Part shown: positions 51,313 to 60,718 of the stretch, one piece after another
How positions within the stretch are numbered: the first letter of the stretch is position 1
Layout of the letters: each line of letters starts with the position of its first letter
Assembly (NCBI RefSeq): GCF_001885905.1
Contig: NZ_JXKM01000001.1
Location: forward strand, 481,989-545,988
Source: Enterococcus devriesei
Lineage (GTDB): Bacteria > Bacillota > Bacilli > Lactobacillales > Enterococcaceae
Direction: 5' to 3'
DNA: 64,000 nt
Notes under the pieces: model-generated
The model's database searches: none
What the model was told of the DNA's origin: nothing
Seen by the model: the letters and a program-made list of their open reading frames with translations, nothing else
Position numbers and translations under genes: made by a program

Positions 51313-52605
51313 ATGAAGAAATGGCAAGGATTTTTAACAGTAACAATGGCACTTGGCTTAACAGTTTCGTTGGCAGCGTGTGGTGGAGGGGATGGCGACA
51401 AAGCGACTGATGCTTCAAAAGGTAGCAGTGGTGATACTACGAATGTTGCAAATAAGGACAAACCACTTGTATGGTTCAATCGCCAACCATCCAACTCGTC
51501 AACTGGAGAACTAGATAAAGCAGCGTTGAGTTTTAATGATAATACTTATTACGTAGGCTTTGATGCAAAACAGGGTGGCGAAGTTCAAGGTACGATGATC
51601 AAAGATTATATTGAAAAAAATATCGATACGATCGATCGCAATGGTGATGGCACTATCGGGTATGTGCTGGCTATTGGTGATGTAGGTCATAATGATTCAA
51701 TCGCTCGGACACGTGGAGTACGTGAAGCGTTAGGCACAGGTGTTAAGGAAGATGGCGGAATCAACAGTAAGCCAGTTGGAACCAATACTGAAGGGAAATC
51801 TAAAGCAGTTAAAGATGGCGAAATTGAAGTAAAAGGAAAGAAATATAAGATTCGGGAATTGGCTTCTCAAGAGATGAAAAATAATTCCGGGGCCACATGG
51901 GATGCAGCGACTGCAGGAAATGCAATCGGTACTTGGTCGTCTTCTTTTGACAAACAAATCGATGTAATTGCTTCAAACAATGATGGAATGGGCATGTCTA
52001 TTTTCAATGCATGGTCTCAAGAAAACAAAGTTCCAACATTCGGCTATGACGCGAACAGCGATGCAGTTTCAGCAATTAAAGAAGGCTATGGTGGTACTGT
52101 CAGCCAGCGTGCGGATGTTCAAGCATACTTGACTTTACGAGTATTACGGAACTCGCTAGACGGCGTTGATATGGATACTGGTATTGGTAAGGCGGATGAT
52201 GCTGGAAACAAATTAGGTTCTGACGTTTACAAGTATGATAAAGACGAACGCTCTTATTATGCGATGAATGTAGCTGTAACAGGAGATAATTATAATGATT
52301 TCACTGATTCTACAAAGATTGACAAAGCAGTCTCTAACCAATTAGGCAAAGAAAATTCTCCAGAAAAGAAAGTTTGGTTGGACATCTACAACTCTGCCGA
52401 TAACTTCTTAGGTTCTACCTACAAACCATTATTAGAAAAATACGATAAGCTATTGAATTTGAACGTGGAATATATCGCGGGTGATGGACAAACGGAATCT
52501 AATATTACTAACCGCTTGGGGAACCCTAACGAATACGATGCTTTTGCCATTAACATGGTTAAAACTGATAATGGCGCTTCTTACACTTCTATTCTAAATC
52601 AATAA
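51313..52605 (+). CDS. mglB: Galactose/glucose-type ABC receptor lipoprotein, circularly permuted
   Basis: Sugar-binding lipoprotein of 430 aa (lipobox LAAC, Cys23). After a ~27-residue linker the fold begins at PLVWFNRQP (51-59), which in E. coli MglB is the middle of lobe 1. It continues in order with the Ca loop DRNGDGTIGYV (108-118), GHNDSIAR (125-132), SNNDGMGM (221-228) and FGYDAN (243-248). The usual N-terminal segment appears last: VWLDIYNSADNFLG (354-367, with the D-N-F sugar contacts) through EYDAFAINMVK (407-417). The protein stops where the linker to PVVFFN would start. Followed by mglA and mglC. Confidence 0.88.
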   Translation: MKKWQGFLTVTMALGLTVSLAACGGGDGDKATDASKGSSGDTTNVANKDKPLVWFNRQPSNSSTGELDKAALSFNDNTYYVGFDAKQGGEVQGTMIKDYIEKNIDTIDRNGDGTIGYVLAIGDVGHNDSIARTRGVREALGTGVKEDGGINSKPVGTNTEGKSKAVKDGEIEVKGKKYKIRELASQEMKNNSGATWDAATAGNAIGTWSSSFDKQIDVIASNNDGMGMSIFNAWSQENKVPTFGYDANSDAVSAIKEGYGGTVSQRADVQAYLTLRVLRNSLDGVDMDTGIGKADDAGNKLGSDVYKYDKDERSYYAMNVAVTGDNYNDFTDSTKIDKAVSNQLGKENSPEKKVWLDIYNSADNFLGSTYKPLLEKYDKLLNLNVEYIAGDGQTESNITNRLGNPNEYDAFAINMVKTDNGASYTSILNQ

Positions 52606-52620
52606 ACGTAAGGTTCTTGA

Positions 52621-52650
52621 CTGAGACTGCAATAGTTTTTGCAGTCTCAG
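52621..52650 (+). other. Stem-loop between the receptor gene and mglA
   Basis: CTGAGACTGCAA / TTGCAGTCTCAG, perfect 12 bp, 6-nt loop, no T-tract. It may protect the receptor mRNA 3' end and reduce mglA expression. Confidence 0.65.
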
Positions 52651-52682
52651 GTTTGAAAATCTGAGCAATGAAGGAAGTCTTT

Positions 52683-52748
52683 CGAGGAAATAAGCGCAAT
52701 ATTGGCCTGCTTCGATACATATTTCTAATATTCCGCTTGTTTGCCTCG
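52683..52748. repeat. Long imperfect inverted repeat before mglA
   Basis: CGAGGAAATAAGCGCAATAT and ATATTCCGCTTGTTTGCCTC are nearly complementary arms of about 21 nt around a 24-nt loop. A cre-like TGCAAACGCTTTGA lies at 52806-52819. The rest of 52606-52979 shows no ORF. Confidence 0.6.
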
Positions 52749-52979
52749 TTTGTTTATATGCAGATAAAACTTGTTTTTGTCAAGAAATGTTTAACTATTT
52801 GAAAATGCAAACGCTTTGAACTCGAGGCTAGCCCTAACGGCATTGTTGAACTAGTTTTTAGAAATTATCAGTATGTGAATCCCCAAAGAGGACCAATAAA
52901 TTTTCGCTGTCTACGATTATTGAACAAGCAGTTAATTTTTTGATGTTTATTTATAAAGATAGATACAGGAGTATAAATT

Positions 52980-54488
52980 ATGACAGAAAAAAAAGAGGAT
53001 ACTATTTTATCCATACGAGGTATGAGTAAGTCTTTCGGTCGTAACCGTGTACTGGATCGCATCAATTTGGATGTTGGACGAGGAACAGTTATGGGGCTGA
53101 TGGGTGAAAATGGCGCTGGAAAATCCACGATGATGAAATGCCTTTTCGGAGCCTATCAAAAAGATGAAGGAACCGTGTATTTGGATGGTAAAGAGGTTAG
53201 TTTTAGCGGACCTAAAGACGCTTTAGAAAATGGAATTGCGATGGTCCATCAGGAATTGAACCAAGCATTAGAAAGAAACGTTGTTGATAACCTCTTTTTA
53301 GGCCGTTATCCGACAAATTCCTTAGGAGTAATCGACGAAAAACGGATGCGAAAAGAAGCATCTGAACTTTTTAGAAAATTAGGTATCACAGTAAATCTAA
53401 CACAGCCAATGCGAATGATGTCCGTTTCTCAAAGACAGATGTGTGAGATCGCAAAAGCCATTTCTTACAATGCTAAGGTAATTGTTTTGGATGAACCGAC
53501 GTCTTCCTTAATGTCACAAGAGGTTGACAAGCTATTTGAAATGATGCGCCGATTAAGAGACGATGGAATTTCTTTGATCTATATTTCTCACAAGATGGAT
53601 GAGATTTTTGAAATATGTGATGAAGTATCCGTTTTGCGTGATGGAAAGTTAGTCACCACAAAAGCAACAAATGAAACTAACATGAATGAATTGATCACAG
53701 CGATGGTGGGACGTTCATTGGATAATCGTTTCCCGCCAGTTGATAACGCACCAGGTGAAACGATTTTATCGATTCAACATCTATCTACTAGATTTACACC
53801 CCAGCTACAGGATGTCACTTTTGACGTTGGCCGTGGTGAGATTTTCGGACTATATGGTCTAGTAGGAGCGGGTCGTACAGAATTATTGGAAACGATCTTT
53901 GGAATTCGCACGAGGGCTGCTGGTCGAGTGTACTTTAATAAAAAATTGATGAATTTCGGTAGTTCTAAGCAAGCGATGGATCAGGGTTTTGCTTTGATCA
54001 CTGAAGAACGCAAAGCCAGCGGTATTTTTGATAAAGGAAATCTTATCTTCAATACTACTATTGCGAATTTACCAGAATATAAATCAAGAGTGGCGCTTTC
54101 CGAGTCCAAGATGGAGAAAGCAACAGTGAAAGAAATCAAATTAATGCGTACCAAAGCAATGAGCCCGAATGATTCGATCGCCAGCTTATCAGGTGGAAAC
54201 CAGCAAAAAGTTGTTTTTGGTAAATGGTTAGAACGTAATCCACATGTCTTTTTGATGGATGAACCGACGCGAGGCATCGATGTAGGTGCTAAATACGAAA
54301 TTTATGAGTTGATCATCAAAATGGCAAAAGAAGGAAAGACCATTATCGTTGTTTCCTCGGAAATGCCTGAAATATTAGGGATTACTAACCGGATCGGAGT
54401 CATGTCAAACGGTCGTCTTTCCGGGATTGTCAATACAGCTGAAACGAACCAAGAAGAATTGATGCGACTCAGCTCAAAATATCTATAG
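52980..54488 (+). CDS. mglA: Galactose/methyl-galactoside ABC importer ATP-binding protein
   Basis: Tandem ABC ATPase of 502 aa. The first domain has intact Walker A GENGAGKST (near residue 41) and LDEPTSSL. The second has the usual degenerate Walker A LVGAGRTE and SGGNQQKVVFGKWL with MDEPTRGID. This is the layout of MglA/RbsA-type (CUT2) sugar importers. CAGGAG precedes the ATG. 20 nt before mglC. Confidence 0.94.
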   Translation: MTEKKEDTILSIRGMSKSFGRNRVLDRINLDVGRGTVMGLMGENGAGKSTMMKCLFGAYQKDEGTVYLDGKEVSFSGPKDALENGIAMVHQELNQALERNVVDNLFLGRYPTNSLGVIDEKRMRKEASELFRKLGITVNLTQPMRMMSVSQRQMCEIAKAISYNAKVIVLDEPTSSLMSQEVDKLFEMMRRLRDDGISLIYISHKMDEIFEICDEVSVLRDGKLVTTKATNETNMNELITAMVGRSLDNRFPPVDNAPGETILSIQHLSTRFTPQLQDVTFDVGRGEIFGLYGLVGAGRTELLETIFGIRTRAAGRVYFNKKLMNFGSSKQAMDQGFALITEERKASGIFDKGNLIFNTTIANLPEYKSRVALSESKMEKATVKEIKLMRTKAMSPNDSIASLSGGNQQKVVFGKWLERNPHVFLMDEPTRGIDVGAKYEIYELIIKMAKEGKTIIVVSSEMPEILGITNRIGVMSNGRLSGIVNTAETNQEELMRLSSKYL

Positions 54489-54508
54489 TAAAGGGGTTTA
54501 AAGGAAAC

Positions 54509-56161
54509 ATGGCAACTACAAAAAATCTATTATCTGCCGAAGAAGAATTAAAATTGCGGCAGCCGATCGATGAATATGTCGGCAGTATCCAAAAACAAGT
54601 TGATTCCCTAAGAGAAGAAGGAACGGATCAAGTCCTTTCGCTACTTAGTTTGATTGAAAGCACAAAACGTGACCGCAGTCTTTCAAAGGATGAAAAAGAA
54701 GAAAAAATCACTGCTTTGAATAAAGACCTTGAAGTAGCAAAGAAGATTGAAGAACAGAATAAGGATCAAGTTGCGGCGCTGGTCAATAAGGCTGAGGCAT
54801 ACATCAAAGAGCATTTTGATAAAGACTATTTTCAATATGTGAAGAAAAGTGCTGAAGAAGAGAAGATACTCGCAAAAGAAAATTATCAAATCAGACTACA
54901 TGAAATGTCAAAAGAACGTCAACAGGCATTGGCTAAATTATCTGATAGTCAGGAAATCAAAGAAGAAAAATATGTATATAAGAATAAGCTATTCGATGTC
55001 AAAATGGACTATTTAGCTGAGAAACAGCGGATCAAAGATCGTATGCACGAAGCCTTCAATCATAAATTTCATTTGTTAGATATGCTTCGAATGTCCAAAT
55101 TCAAATTGGCGGAAACAATTGAGCAGCATTGGGAAAATTACAAATATACGTTCAATCGTCGAGACTTTTTATTAAAAAATGGTTTGTACATTGCAATCAT
55201 TATTGTCTTTCTTATTTTAGCTATCATTACTCCGGCTGTAAAAGGAGCTCCGTTATTGACCTACAATAATGTGTTGAATATTTTACAACAAGCTTCTCCA
55301 CAGATGTTTCTTGCTTTAGGAGTTGCTGGCTTGATCCTTTTGACAGGTACTGACCTTTCGATCGGACGGATGATGGGGATGGGGATGACAGCTTCCACCA
55401 TCATCATGCACCAAGGAGTCAATACTGGGGGGGTCTTTGGTCATATCTTTGATTTCACCAAAATGTCTTTAGGCGCACGATTAGCTTTAGCATTAGTTGC
55501 TTGTATTGTTTTATGTACATTTTTCACAACTATCGCCGGCTTCTTTACAGCGAAGTTTCTAATGCATCCATTCATTTCTACGATGGCCAATACACTGATT
55601 ATTTTCGGGTTGGTTACTTACGCAACAAAGGGTGTTTCGTTTGGTGCTATTGAACCGGCTATTCCCAATATGATTATTCCGAAAGTGAATGGATTTCCAA
55701 CGATCATTCTTTGGGCTTTAGCAGCGATTGTGATTGTATGGTTTATCTGGAATAAAACTACCTTTGGAAAAAATCTCTATGCAGTTGGTGGTAATCCTGA
55801 AGCAGCAGCGGTATCAGGTATTTCCGTTTTCACTGTAACCATTTGCGCCTTCATTTTGGCAGGGGTCTTGTATGGTTTTGGTTCTTGGTTAGAATGTGCA
55901 CGGATGGTCGGTTCGGGCTCAGCAGCATATGGTCAGGGTTGGGAAATGAATGCAATTGCGGCCTGTGTTGTGGGGGGCGTTTCCTTCACTGGTGGGATCG
56001 GTAAGATTTCTGGTGTAGTTGTCGGGGTTGTAATCTTTACTGCTTTGACATACGCATTGACAATTTTAGGTATCGATACTAACTTACAGTTCGTCTTCTC
56101 AGGAATCATCATTTTAGTTGCGGTAACGCTTGACTGTTTGAAATATGTACAGAAAAAATAA
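54509..56161 (+). CDS. mglC: Galactose-type ABC permease with long N-terminal helical extension
   Basis: CUT2 permease of 550 aa, about 215 longer than usual. Residues 1-220 are Lys/Glu-rich and predicted helical or coiled coil (for example KITALNKDLEVAKKIEEQNK), with no TM segment, so they should lie in the cytoplasm. The permease proper begins near residue 222 and has the family blocks GLILLTGTDLSIGR, KNLYAVGGNPEAAAVSGI and ACVVGGVSFTGGIG. The extension might contact the ATPase or another regulator; that is inference. Confidence 0.92.
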   Translation: MATTKNLLSAEEELKLRQPIDEYVGSIQKQVDSLREEGTDQVLSLLSLIESTKRDRSLSKDEKEEKITALNKDLEVAKKIEEQNKDQVAALVNKAEAYIKEHFDKDYFQYVKKSAEEEKILAKENYQIRLHEMSKERQQALAKLSDSQEIKEEKYVYKNKLFDVKMDYLAEKQRIKDRMHEAFNHKFHLLDMLRMSKFKLAETIEQHWENYKYTFNRRDFLLKNGLYIAIIIVFLILAIITPAVKGAPLLTYNNVLNILQQASPQMFLALGVAGLILLTGTDLSIGRMMGMGMTASTIIMHQGVNTGGVFGHIFDFTKMSLGARLALALVACIVLCTFFTTIAGFFTAKFLMHPFISTMANTLIIFGLVTYATKGVSFGAIEPAIPNMIIPKVNGFPTIILWALAAIVIVWFIWNKTTFGKNLYAVGGNPEAAAVSGISVFTVTICAFILAGVLYGFGSWLECARMVGSGSAAYGQGWEMNAIAACVVGGVSFTGGIGKISGVVVGVVIFTALTYALTILGIDTNLQFVFSGIIILVAVTLDCLKYVQKK

Positions 56162-56186
56162 GACTCTCTAAGTTAATACTGAAGAG

Positions 56187-56238
56187 GATTGCATTCAAAT
56201 GTCAAAGTTTATTTTGACTTACGGATGCAGTCTTTTTT
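56187..56238 (+). terminator. Terminator of the uptake genes
   Basis: GATTGCATTC...GTCAAA / TTTGAC...GGATGCAGTC interrupted stem followed by six T residues. Confidence 0.75.
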
Positions 56239-56241
56239 AGG

Positions 56242-56247
56242 TATAAT
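56242..56247 (+). promoter_or_regulatory. Probable -10 box of the sensor-gene operon
   Basis: TATAAT directly after the terminator T-tract; -35 weak. It separates uptake genes from the sensor genes as a distinct transcript. Confidence 0.5.
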
Positions 56248-56390
56248 GACTCTTGGGAAAACGGAAACAAAATGTTTTTGAACGTGCGAATAATGACTTC
56301 ATATGAAATGACAATAATGGCGAAAAGCTGAAGAAATTCGTTTCGTTTTGCTTAATGATTTATGCAAAGGAATTTCTGGGAGGAATAAAA

Positions 56391-57995
56391 ATGTTAAATA
56401 TATTACTAGTGGATGATGAGGAAGAAATAAGAGAAGGAATGGCTCGAAGAATTCCTTGGCAGCAACTAGGCTTTTTTAAGCCAATCACTGCAGAAAATGG
56501 AATTGAGGCTCTAGAATTAGCCGAAAAACTAAGGCCGGATATTATCATTACAGATATCCAGATGCCTTTCATGGACGGTTTGGAATTTATCGAGCAAGCG
56601 ACTAAATTGCTTCCGGCTTCGAAATTTTTAGTTTTTTCAGGCTACGATCATTTTGAGTACGCCCAAAAGGCAGTATCTCTTAAAGTCGATAAATATCTTC
56701 TTAAACCTTTTTCCGCAGATGATTTAGCAAAAGTTTTGTGTGAAATTAAGGAAAAAATGCAAGAAGAAAAAGCGGAGCGATTGAATACTCAACGACTGCA
56801 AAAGCGCTTTGAAGAAAATATTTCCATTTTTCGTGATAATTTTTTTATCAGCTGTCTGAACGGATTGAATGAAACAGAACGAGTACTTCAGCAGCAAAGA
56901 GATTTTAATCTTCCTGAAAAGATTTCTTGCCGATTAGTTCTGTTTGAATTTCGTGGCAATTATGAATTGACAGAAGCAAGCGACCGTCCGTTTTTGTCTT
57001 TAGCAGTTAAAGATATCGCAATTGAACAAATTCGTGTTTTTGAAAAACCGCTCGTATTTTCTTATGGAGAGAATCTAGTGTGGTTGCCGATTTCTGTGAC
57101 TGATGAACAAATCACTCAAATTACAAATGAGATATGCGCGACGATAACTAGCTTAGGTTCTCTGATTCTAGCGGGGATTAGTAAACGTCATTTAGCATTG
57201 ATTGAATTAAAAAATGCCTACATAGAAGCACAATCAGCCCTGGATTTTAGCAGTCATCTTGACCAGCGAACGACCTTTGCAATGATTGCGGACGACATTC
57301 CTCATCACGGCAGTTCGATTTCACTGAATGCTAGTGATGTTGAGGTTAGACGATTGGTAAATGTCTTAAAGTATGGAGACGTTGAAAAAATTAGTATGTG
57401 TGCCAAAGAATTGTTTCAGCAGGCACAAAAACAAAATTTAAATCGTTTTGAGTACACGGCTTTTTTATCAGAATGGGTCGGAGTGTTAAGTAGAAATTGT
57501 TTATTGAATGAAACAAGTGAAGGAGAGACGATGATTTTTCGTTTGTCGCGGGAAATGGAATCAAAAGTTGGTCTGCCTTTTGAGGAAGGGTGTCGTTGGT
57601 TTATTGATTGTTGTTGCCAAGTTAGTAAGATCTTACAAAAGGATATCCACCAGTCCTCAAAAGGTCAAATCATGCAGGGGTTACATTATATCGCCGAAAA
57701 TTTCAATGATCCTGATTTGACAGCGGATTCACTTAGTCATTATTTGCACTTAAATCCAGCATATTTCTCAGTCTTATTCAAAAAGCACACTGGGAAAACC
57801 TTTGTTAGCTATTTGACCGAGAAGCGCGTTAAAGAAGCGAAAGAGCTATTAGAAAATAGCGACGACAAAACGTATATCATAGCAGAAAAAGTAGGTTATA
57901 CGGAGTCTAATTATTTTAGCTATGTTTTTAAAAAAGCGACTGGGCACTCGCCGACACGTTATCGGAAACTCTATACTAGTGAGGAGTCACTATGA
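56391..57995 (+). CDS. Response regulator with AraC-type DNA-binding domain (YesN-like)
   Basis: A 534-aa two-component regulator. The receiver domain is residues 1-120 (LLVDDEEEIREGM; phospho-acceptor Asp in IIITDIQMPFMDG near residue 54; Lys in DKYLLKPF). A ~300-residue middle region and a C-terminal pair of AraC helix-turn-helices follow (DLTADSLSHYLHLNPAYFSV and VGYTESNYFSYVFKKATGHS). I chose ATG 56391, 8 nt after GGGAGG. Coupled to the kinase by an ATGA overlap; the adjacent mgl genes are its likely target. Confidence 0.93.
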   Translation: MLNILLVDDEEEIREGMARRIPWQQLGFFKPITAENGIEALELAEKLRPDIIITDIQMPFMDGLEFIEQATKLLPASKFLVFSGYDHFEYAQKAVSLKVDKYLLKPFSADDLAKVLCEIKEKMQEEKAERLNTQRLQKRFEENISIFRDNFFISCLNGLNETERVLQQQRDFNLPEKISCRLVLFEFRGNYELTEASDRPFLSLAVKDIAIEQIRVFEKPLVFSYGENLVWLPISVTDEQITQITNEICATITSLGSLILAGISKRHLALIELKNAYIEAQSALDFSSHLDQRTTFAMIADDIPHHGSSISLNASDVEVRRLVNVLKYGDVEKISMCAKELFQQAQKQNLNRFEYTAFLSEWVGVLSRNCLLNETSEGETMIFRLSREMESKVGLPFEEGCRWFIDCCCQVSKILQKDIHQSSKGQIMQGLHYIAENFNDPDLTADSLSHYLHLNPAYFSVLFKKHTGKTFVSYLTEKRVKEAKELLENSDDKTYIIAEKVGYTESNYFSYVFKKATGHSPTRYRKLYTSEESL

Positions 57996-59791
57996 TGGAA
58001 AAACTGCAACAGATGATAAAAAAATTTAGTGATGCTATTTATAGAAAGGGCTTACAATTTACGTTGCTAATCTCATTTTCACTTGTTGCGGTCGTAATGA
58101 TTTTGATTGTGACTTTTGTCTATTCAAAAAGACTTTCTGTTGCGCATGAAGAAATGCTGGAAGCTAATAATTCTTCAGTGATTGAGCAGGTCGCATTTGG
58201 TTTGGACCAATCGATTCAGAATATGATGCAGGCTACGAATGTCAGCTATTATGATATTTTAAAGGATGCTGATCTGGATGTTGACAAGGAGCGAGTGTCA
58301 GAAGAGCTTAGTTTTCTTTTGCGCTCCCATGATCCGCAAATCAGCAGTATTGCAGTTTTTGATAGTCATGGGGAACCACTAGTTGTGGTTCCTGCAGATC
58401 GTCCTTTTCGAAAAGGCATTTCTGTAAAAAAAGAGAAGTGGTATTTAAGCGCGATGGCGCAAATAGAAAATATTCATATCTCGGCGCCATATGTCGATAA
58501 TCTGTTTAAATCAAACGGTTATGATTATCCCAGAGTCATTACCTTTAGCCGAAACGTCGAAATTAACCGTGGCGGGTTGATCTATCAAGGTGTGTTAATG
58601 ATTAATATGAATTTTGATGCTGCGGAAAGAATTTTGACCCAATCCGATAATAGTATGGGCAGTTTCTTTCTGACCCAGTCTTCAGGTAATGTGATCTATC
58701 ATCCACAGCAGATTTTGTTGGATCAAAAATTATTAGCATTACCCAACCAGATTAAAAACAAGAGTCAAGATGGTGTTTATCGAGATGATAGTCAAAAAGA
58801 TTCTCAAATTGTGACAATCAAGACGATGGGATATACGGGTTGGAAACTCGTTCGCGTAGAACCAATCAGCGAAACAATCCCCAAACTCACAGATAATCGT
58901 GTCGTCATTTGGGGGCTGGCGTTAATCGCTTGTTTATCTTTGCTGATTATCAATCTAGTCATATCATCTAGAATCACTACTCCTTTGAAAAATCTAGAAA
59001 AAGCGGTGACCCAGATCGAAGAAAATCTGGATGACCTAACAATTCCGGAAGAAGGAACCTTTGAAATTCAACATTTGTCCCATGCATTAATGACGATGAC
59101 GGATACTATGAAGCGTTTAATGAGAGATATTGTAGTTCAGCAGGAGAAGATTCGAGAAAATGAATTGTCTGTTCTGCAAGCTCAGATTAATCCGCACTTT
59201 TTATACAACACCTTGGATTCTACTGTTTGGATGATTGAAAGTGGACGTTATGATGGGGCAATTCAGATGATTACAGCTCTGGCGAAACTGTTTCGTCTTA
59301 GTCTTAGTAAAGGGAAAAAGATAATTACAATCGGTGAAGAACTTGAACATGTTCGGAATTATCTAATGATTCAAGAAAATCGTTATAAAAATAAATTTGT
59401 TTGGACAATTCTTGTTGAAGAAGAATTGAAAGACCATCCTTGTTTAAAATTGATTGTTCAACCAATTGTAGAAAATGCGATTTATCATGGGATGGATTAT
59501 ATCTATGAGGATGGAGAAATCAATATTCGGGCTTACCGAATTCCAGAGGGGATCAACATTGATGTTGAAGATAATGGACCGGGTATGACGGAAGAACAAG
59601 TGAAAGCGCTTGTAAAAGGCGAAGTCAAATTTAAAAAAGGATCTGGTGTTGGTTTCCGTAACGTAGCTGAACGAATCAAACTTCATTATGGCCCTAAATT
59701 TGGTCTCACTGTGATTAGTGAACCAGATGAGGGGACTATCGTTAGGATCTTGATTCCTTTTGAGGAGGCGGAGGCACAAAATGGTAAATAA
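57992..59791 (+). CDS. Sensor histidine kinase, YesM/LytS type
   Basis: Membrane kinase of 599 aa. TM1 is residues 23-44, an extracytoplasmic Cache-like sensor of ~250 residues follows, then TM2 near 303-324 and HAMP. The His_kinase motif is QINPHFLYNTLDS near residue 400. The ATP-binding domain has VENAIYHG, DNGPGM and GSGVGFRNVAERI. ATG 57992 overlaps the regulator's stop; ATG 57995 is better spaced from GAGGAG and equally possible. Downstream genes encode membrane-anchored binding proteins that may feed it ligand information. Confidence 0.93.
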   Translation: MMEKLQQMIKKFSDAIYRKGLQFTLLISFSLVAVVMILIVTFVYSKRLSVAHEEMLEANNSSVIEQVAFGLDQSIQNMMQATNVSYYDILKDADLDVDKERVSEELSFLLRSHDPQISSIAVFDSHGEPLVVVPADRPFRKGISVKKEKWYLSAMAQIENIHISAPYVDNLFKSNGYDYPRVITFSRNVEINRGGLIYQGVLMINMNFDAAERILTQSDNSMGSFFLTQSSGNVIYHPQQILLDQKLLALPNQIKNKSQDGVYRDDSQKDSQIVTIKTMGYTGWKLVRVEPISETIPKLTDNRVVIWGLALIACLSLLIINLVISSRITTPLKNLEKAVTQIEENLDDLTIPEEGTFEIQHLSHALMTMTDTMKRLMRDIVVQQEKIRENELSVLQAQINPHFLYNTLDSTVWMIESGRYDGAIQMITALAKLFRLSLSKGKKIITIGEELEHVRNYLMIQENRYKNKFVWTILVEEELKDHPCLKLIVQPIVENAIYHGMDYIYEDGEINIRAYRIPEGINIDVEDNGPGMTEEQVKALVKGEVKFKKGSGVGFRNVAERIKLHYGPKFGLTVISEPDEGTIVRILIPFEEAEAQNGK

Positions 59792-60704
59792 AAGAGGGCG
59801 TGTGTTTTTGATTATCAGCTCCATCTTTTTGGTTTTATCGGGTTGGTTTTATTTTGGTAGTCCCACTAATGACAAAAATCCGCAAATTGAAGTATTGATT
59901 GCTGCCGAAGAGAACAAGTGGCAGCTAGATCGACTGAAGGCTGGTCTGGAACAAGCGGCTAAAGAGCTTGATAGTGAGGTTATTTATACAGAAATATCTA
60001 GAAGTGAGTATCGCCGTCAACAAGAAGAAGTCTCGGCAAGAACAGACGATATGTATAAAGGCATTCTATATGGAGGCCCCGTTGATCGTAAATTAGTCGA
60101 AAAAAACCAAGAAATAGTTAATTTAGAAGCGGCGGATTTTCAGCACAAAATAAATGAAAAAGAAAAGATCGTTAGTGCAGATTTTCAAAGAGGAGCCACA
60201 CTTGGAAAATATTTAAGTAGACAGCTTTCCACCACTAGTCAGGTTGTCTATTGGCAAGACAAGAGTTGCGCCGATCCTGAAGGAAGAGTCGCTGGTTTAG
60301 AACGACACTTGAAAAGCAAGCAGCAAGTCGATTGTGTTTCTGGGAAAGTTGAAACTCTAATTCAACGTTTAAACAGTTACTCAAATGGAAAGAATGTCAG
60401 TCTGGTAATGGATACTCCTCAGCAGTTGACGGATTATTTAGAGTCCTCTAAACATGATGAGAGTAAGAATTATTTGCGGGGGTATCTACTAGAATTTTCT
60501 GACAAGATATTGGCCGCTATCGATGACGGGGATATTTTGGCTGCCGTTTTTCAAGATGATTATTCCCGTGGATATCAAAGTATTTACCAACTGATTGATT
60601 CAGATCAAAAGAAGAAGCAAAAAAATTTGGGAGATCGAGTCATCGATAAACAAAATTTATTTTCTCAAGATTTGGAGCCGTTACTGTTTCCTTACAATGA
60701 ATGA
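59781..60704 (+). CDS. Membrane-anchored, divergent periplasmic-binding-fold protein
   Basis: A 307-aa protein with one N-terminal TM (residues 8-25) and no lipobox. The outside domain follows a type I sugar-binding pattern: IEVLIAAEENKWQLDRLKAG, then VSADFQRGATLGKYLSRQL and AAVFQDDYSRGYQSIYQLID. The Asn/Asp/Arg ligand contacts of the galactose receptors are not conserved. Two Cys (SCADPEG and VDCVSG) could form a disulfide. ATG 59781 overlaps the kinase end and follows GGAGG. Probably a sensor accessory, not a transporter receptor. Confidence 0.7.
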   Translation: MVNKRGRVFLIISSIFLVLSGWFYFGSPTNDKNPQIEVLIAAEENKWQLDRLKAGLEQAAKELDSEVIYTEISRSEYRRQQEEVSARTDDMYKGILYGGPVDRKLVEKNQEIVNLEAADFQHKINEKEKIVSADFQRGATLGKYLSRQLSTTSQVVYWQDKSCADPEGRVAGLERHLKSKQQVDCVSGKVETLIQRLNSYSNGKNVSLVMDTPQQLTDYLESSKHDESKNYLRGYLLEFSDKILAAIDDGDILAAVFQDDYSRGYQSIYQLIDSDQKKKQKNLGDRVIDKQNLFSQDLEPLLFPYNE

Positions 60705-60718
60705 AAAAGGTGAGTTGA

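Noticed and set aside
51313-52605. Truncated or frameshifted mglB
   Set aside because: The missing N-terminal segment is present intact at the C terminus in one open frame, so permutation explains it better than decay.
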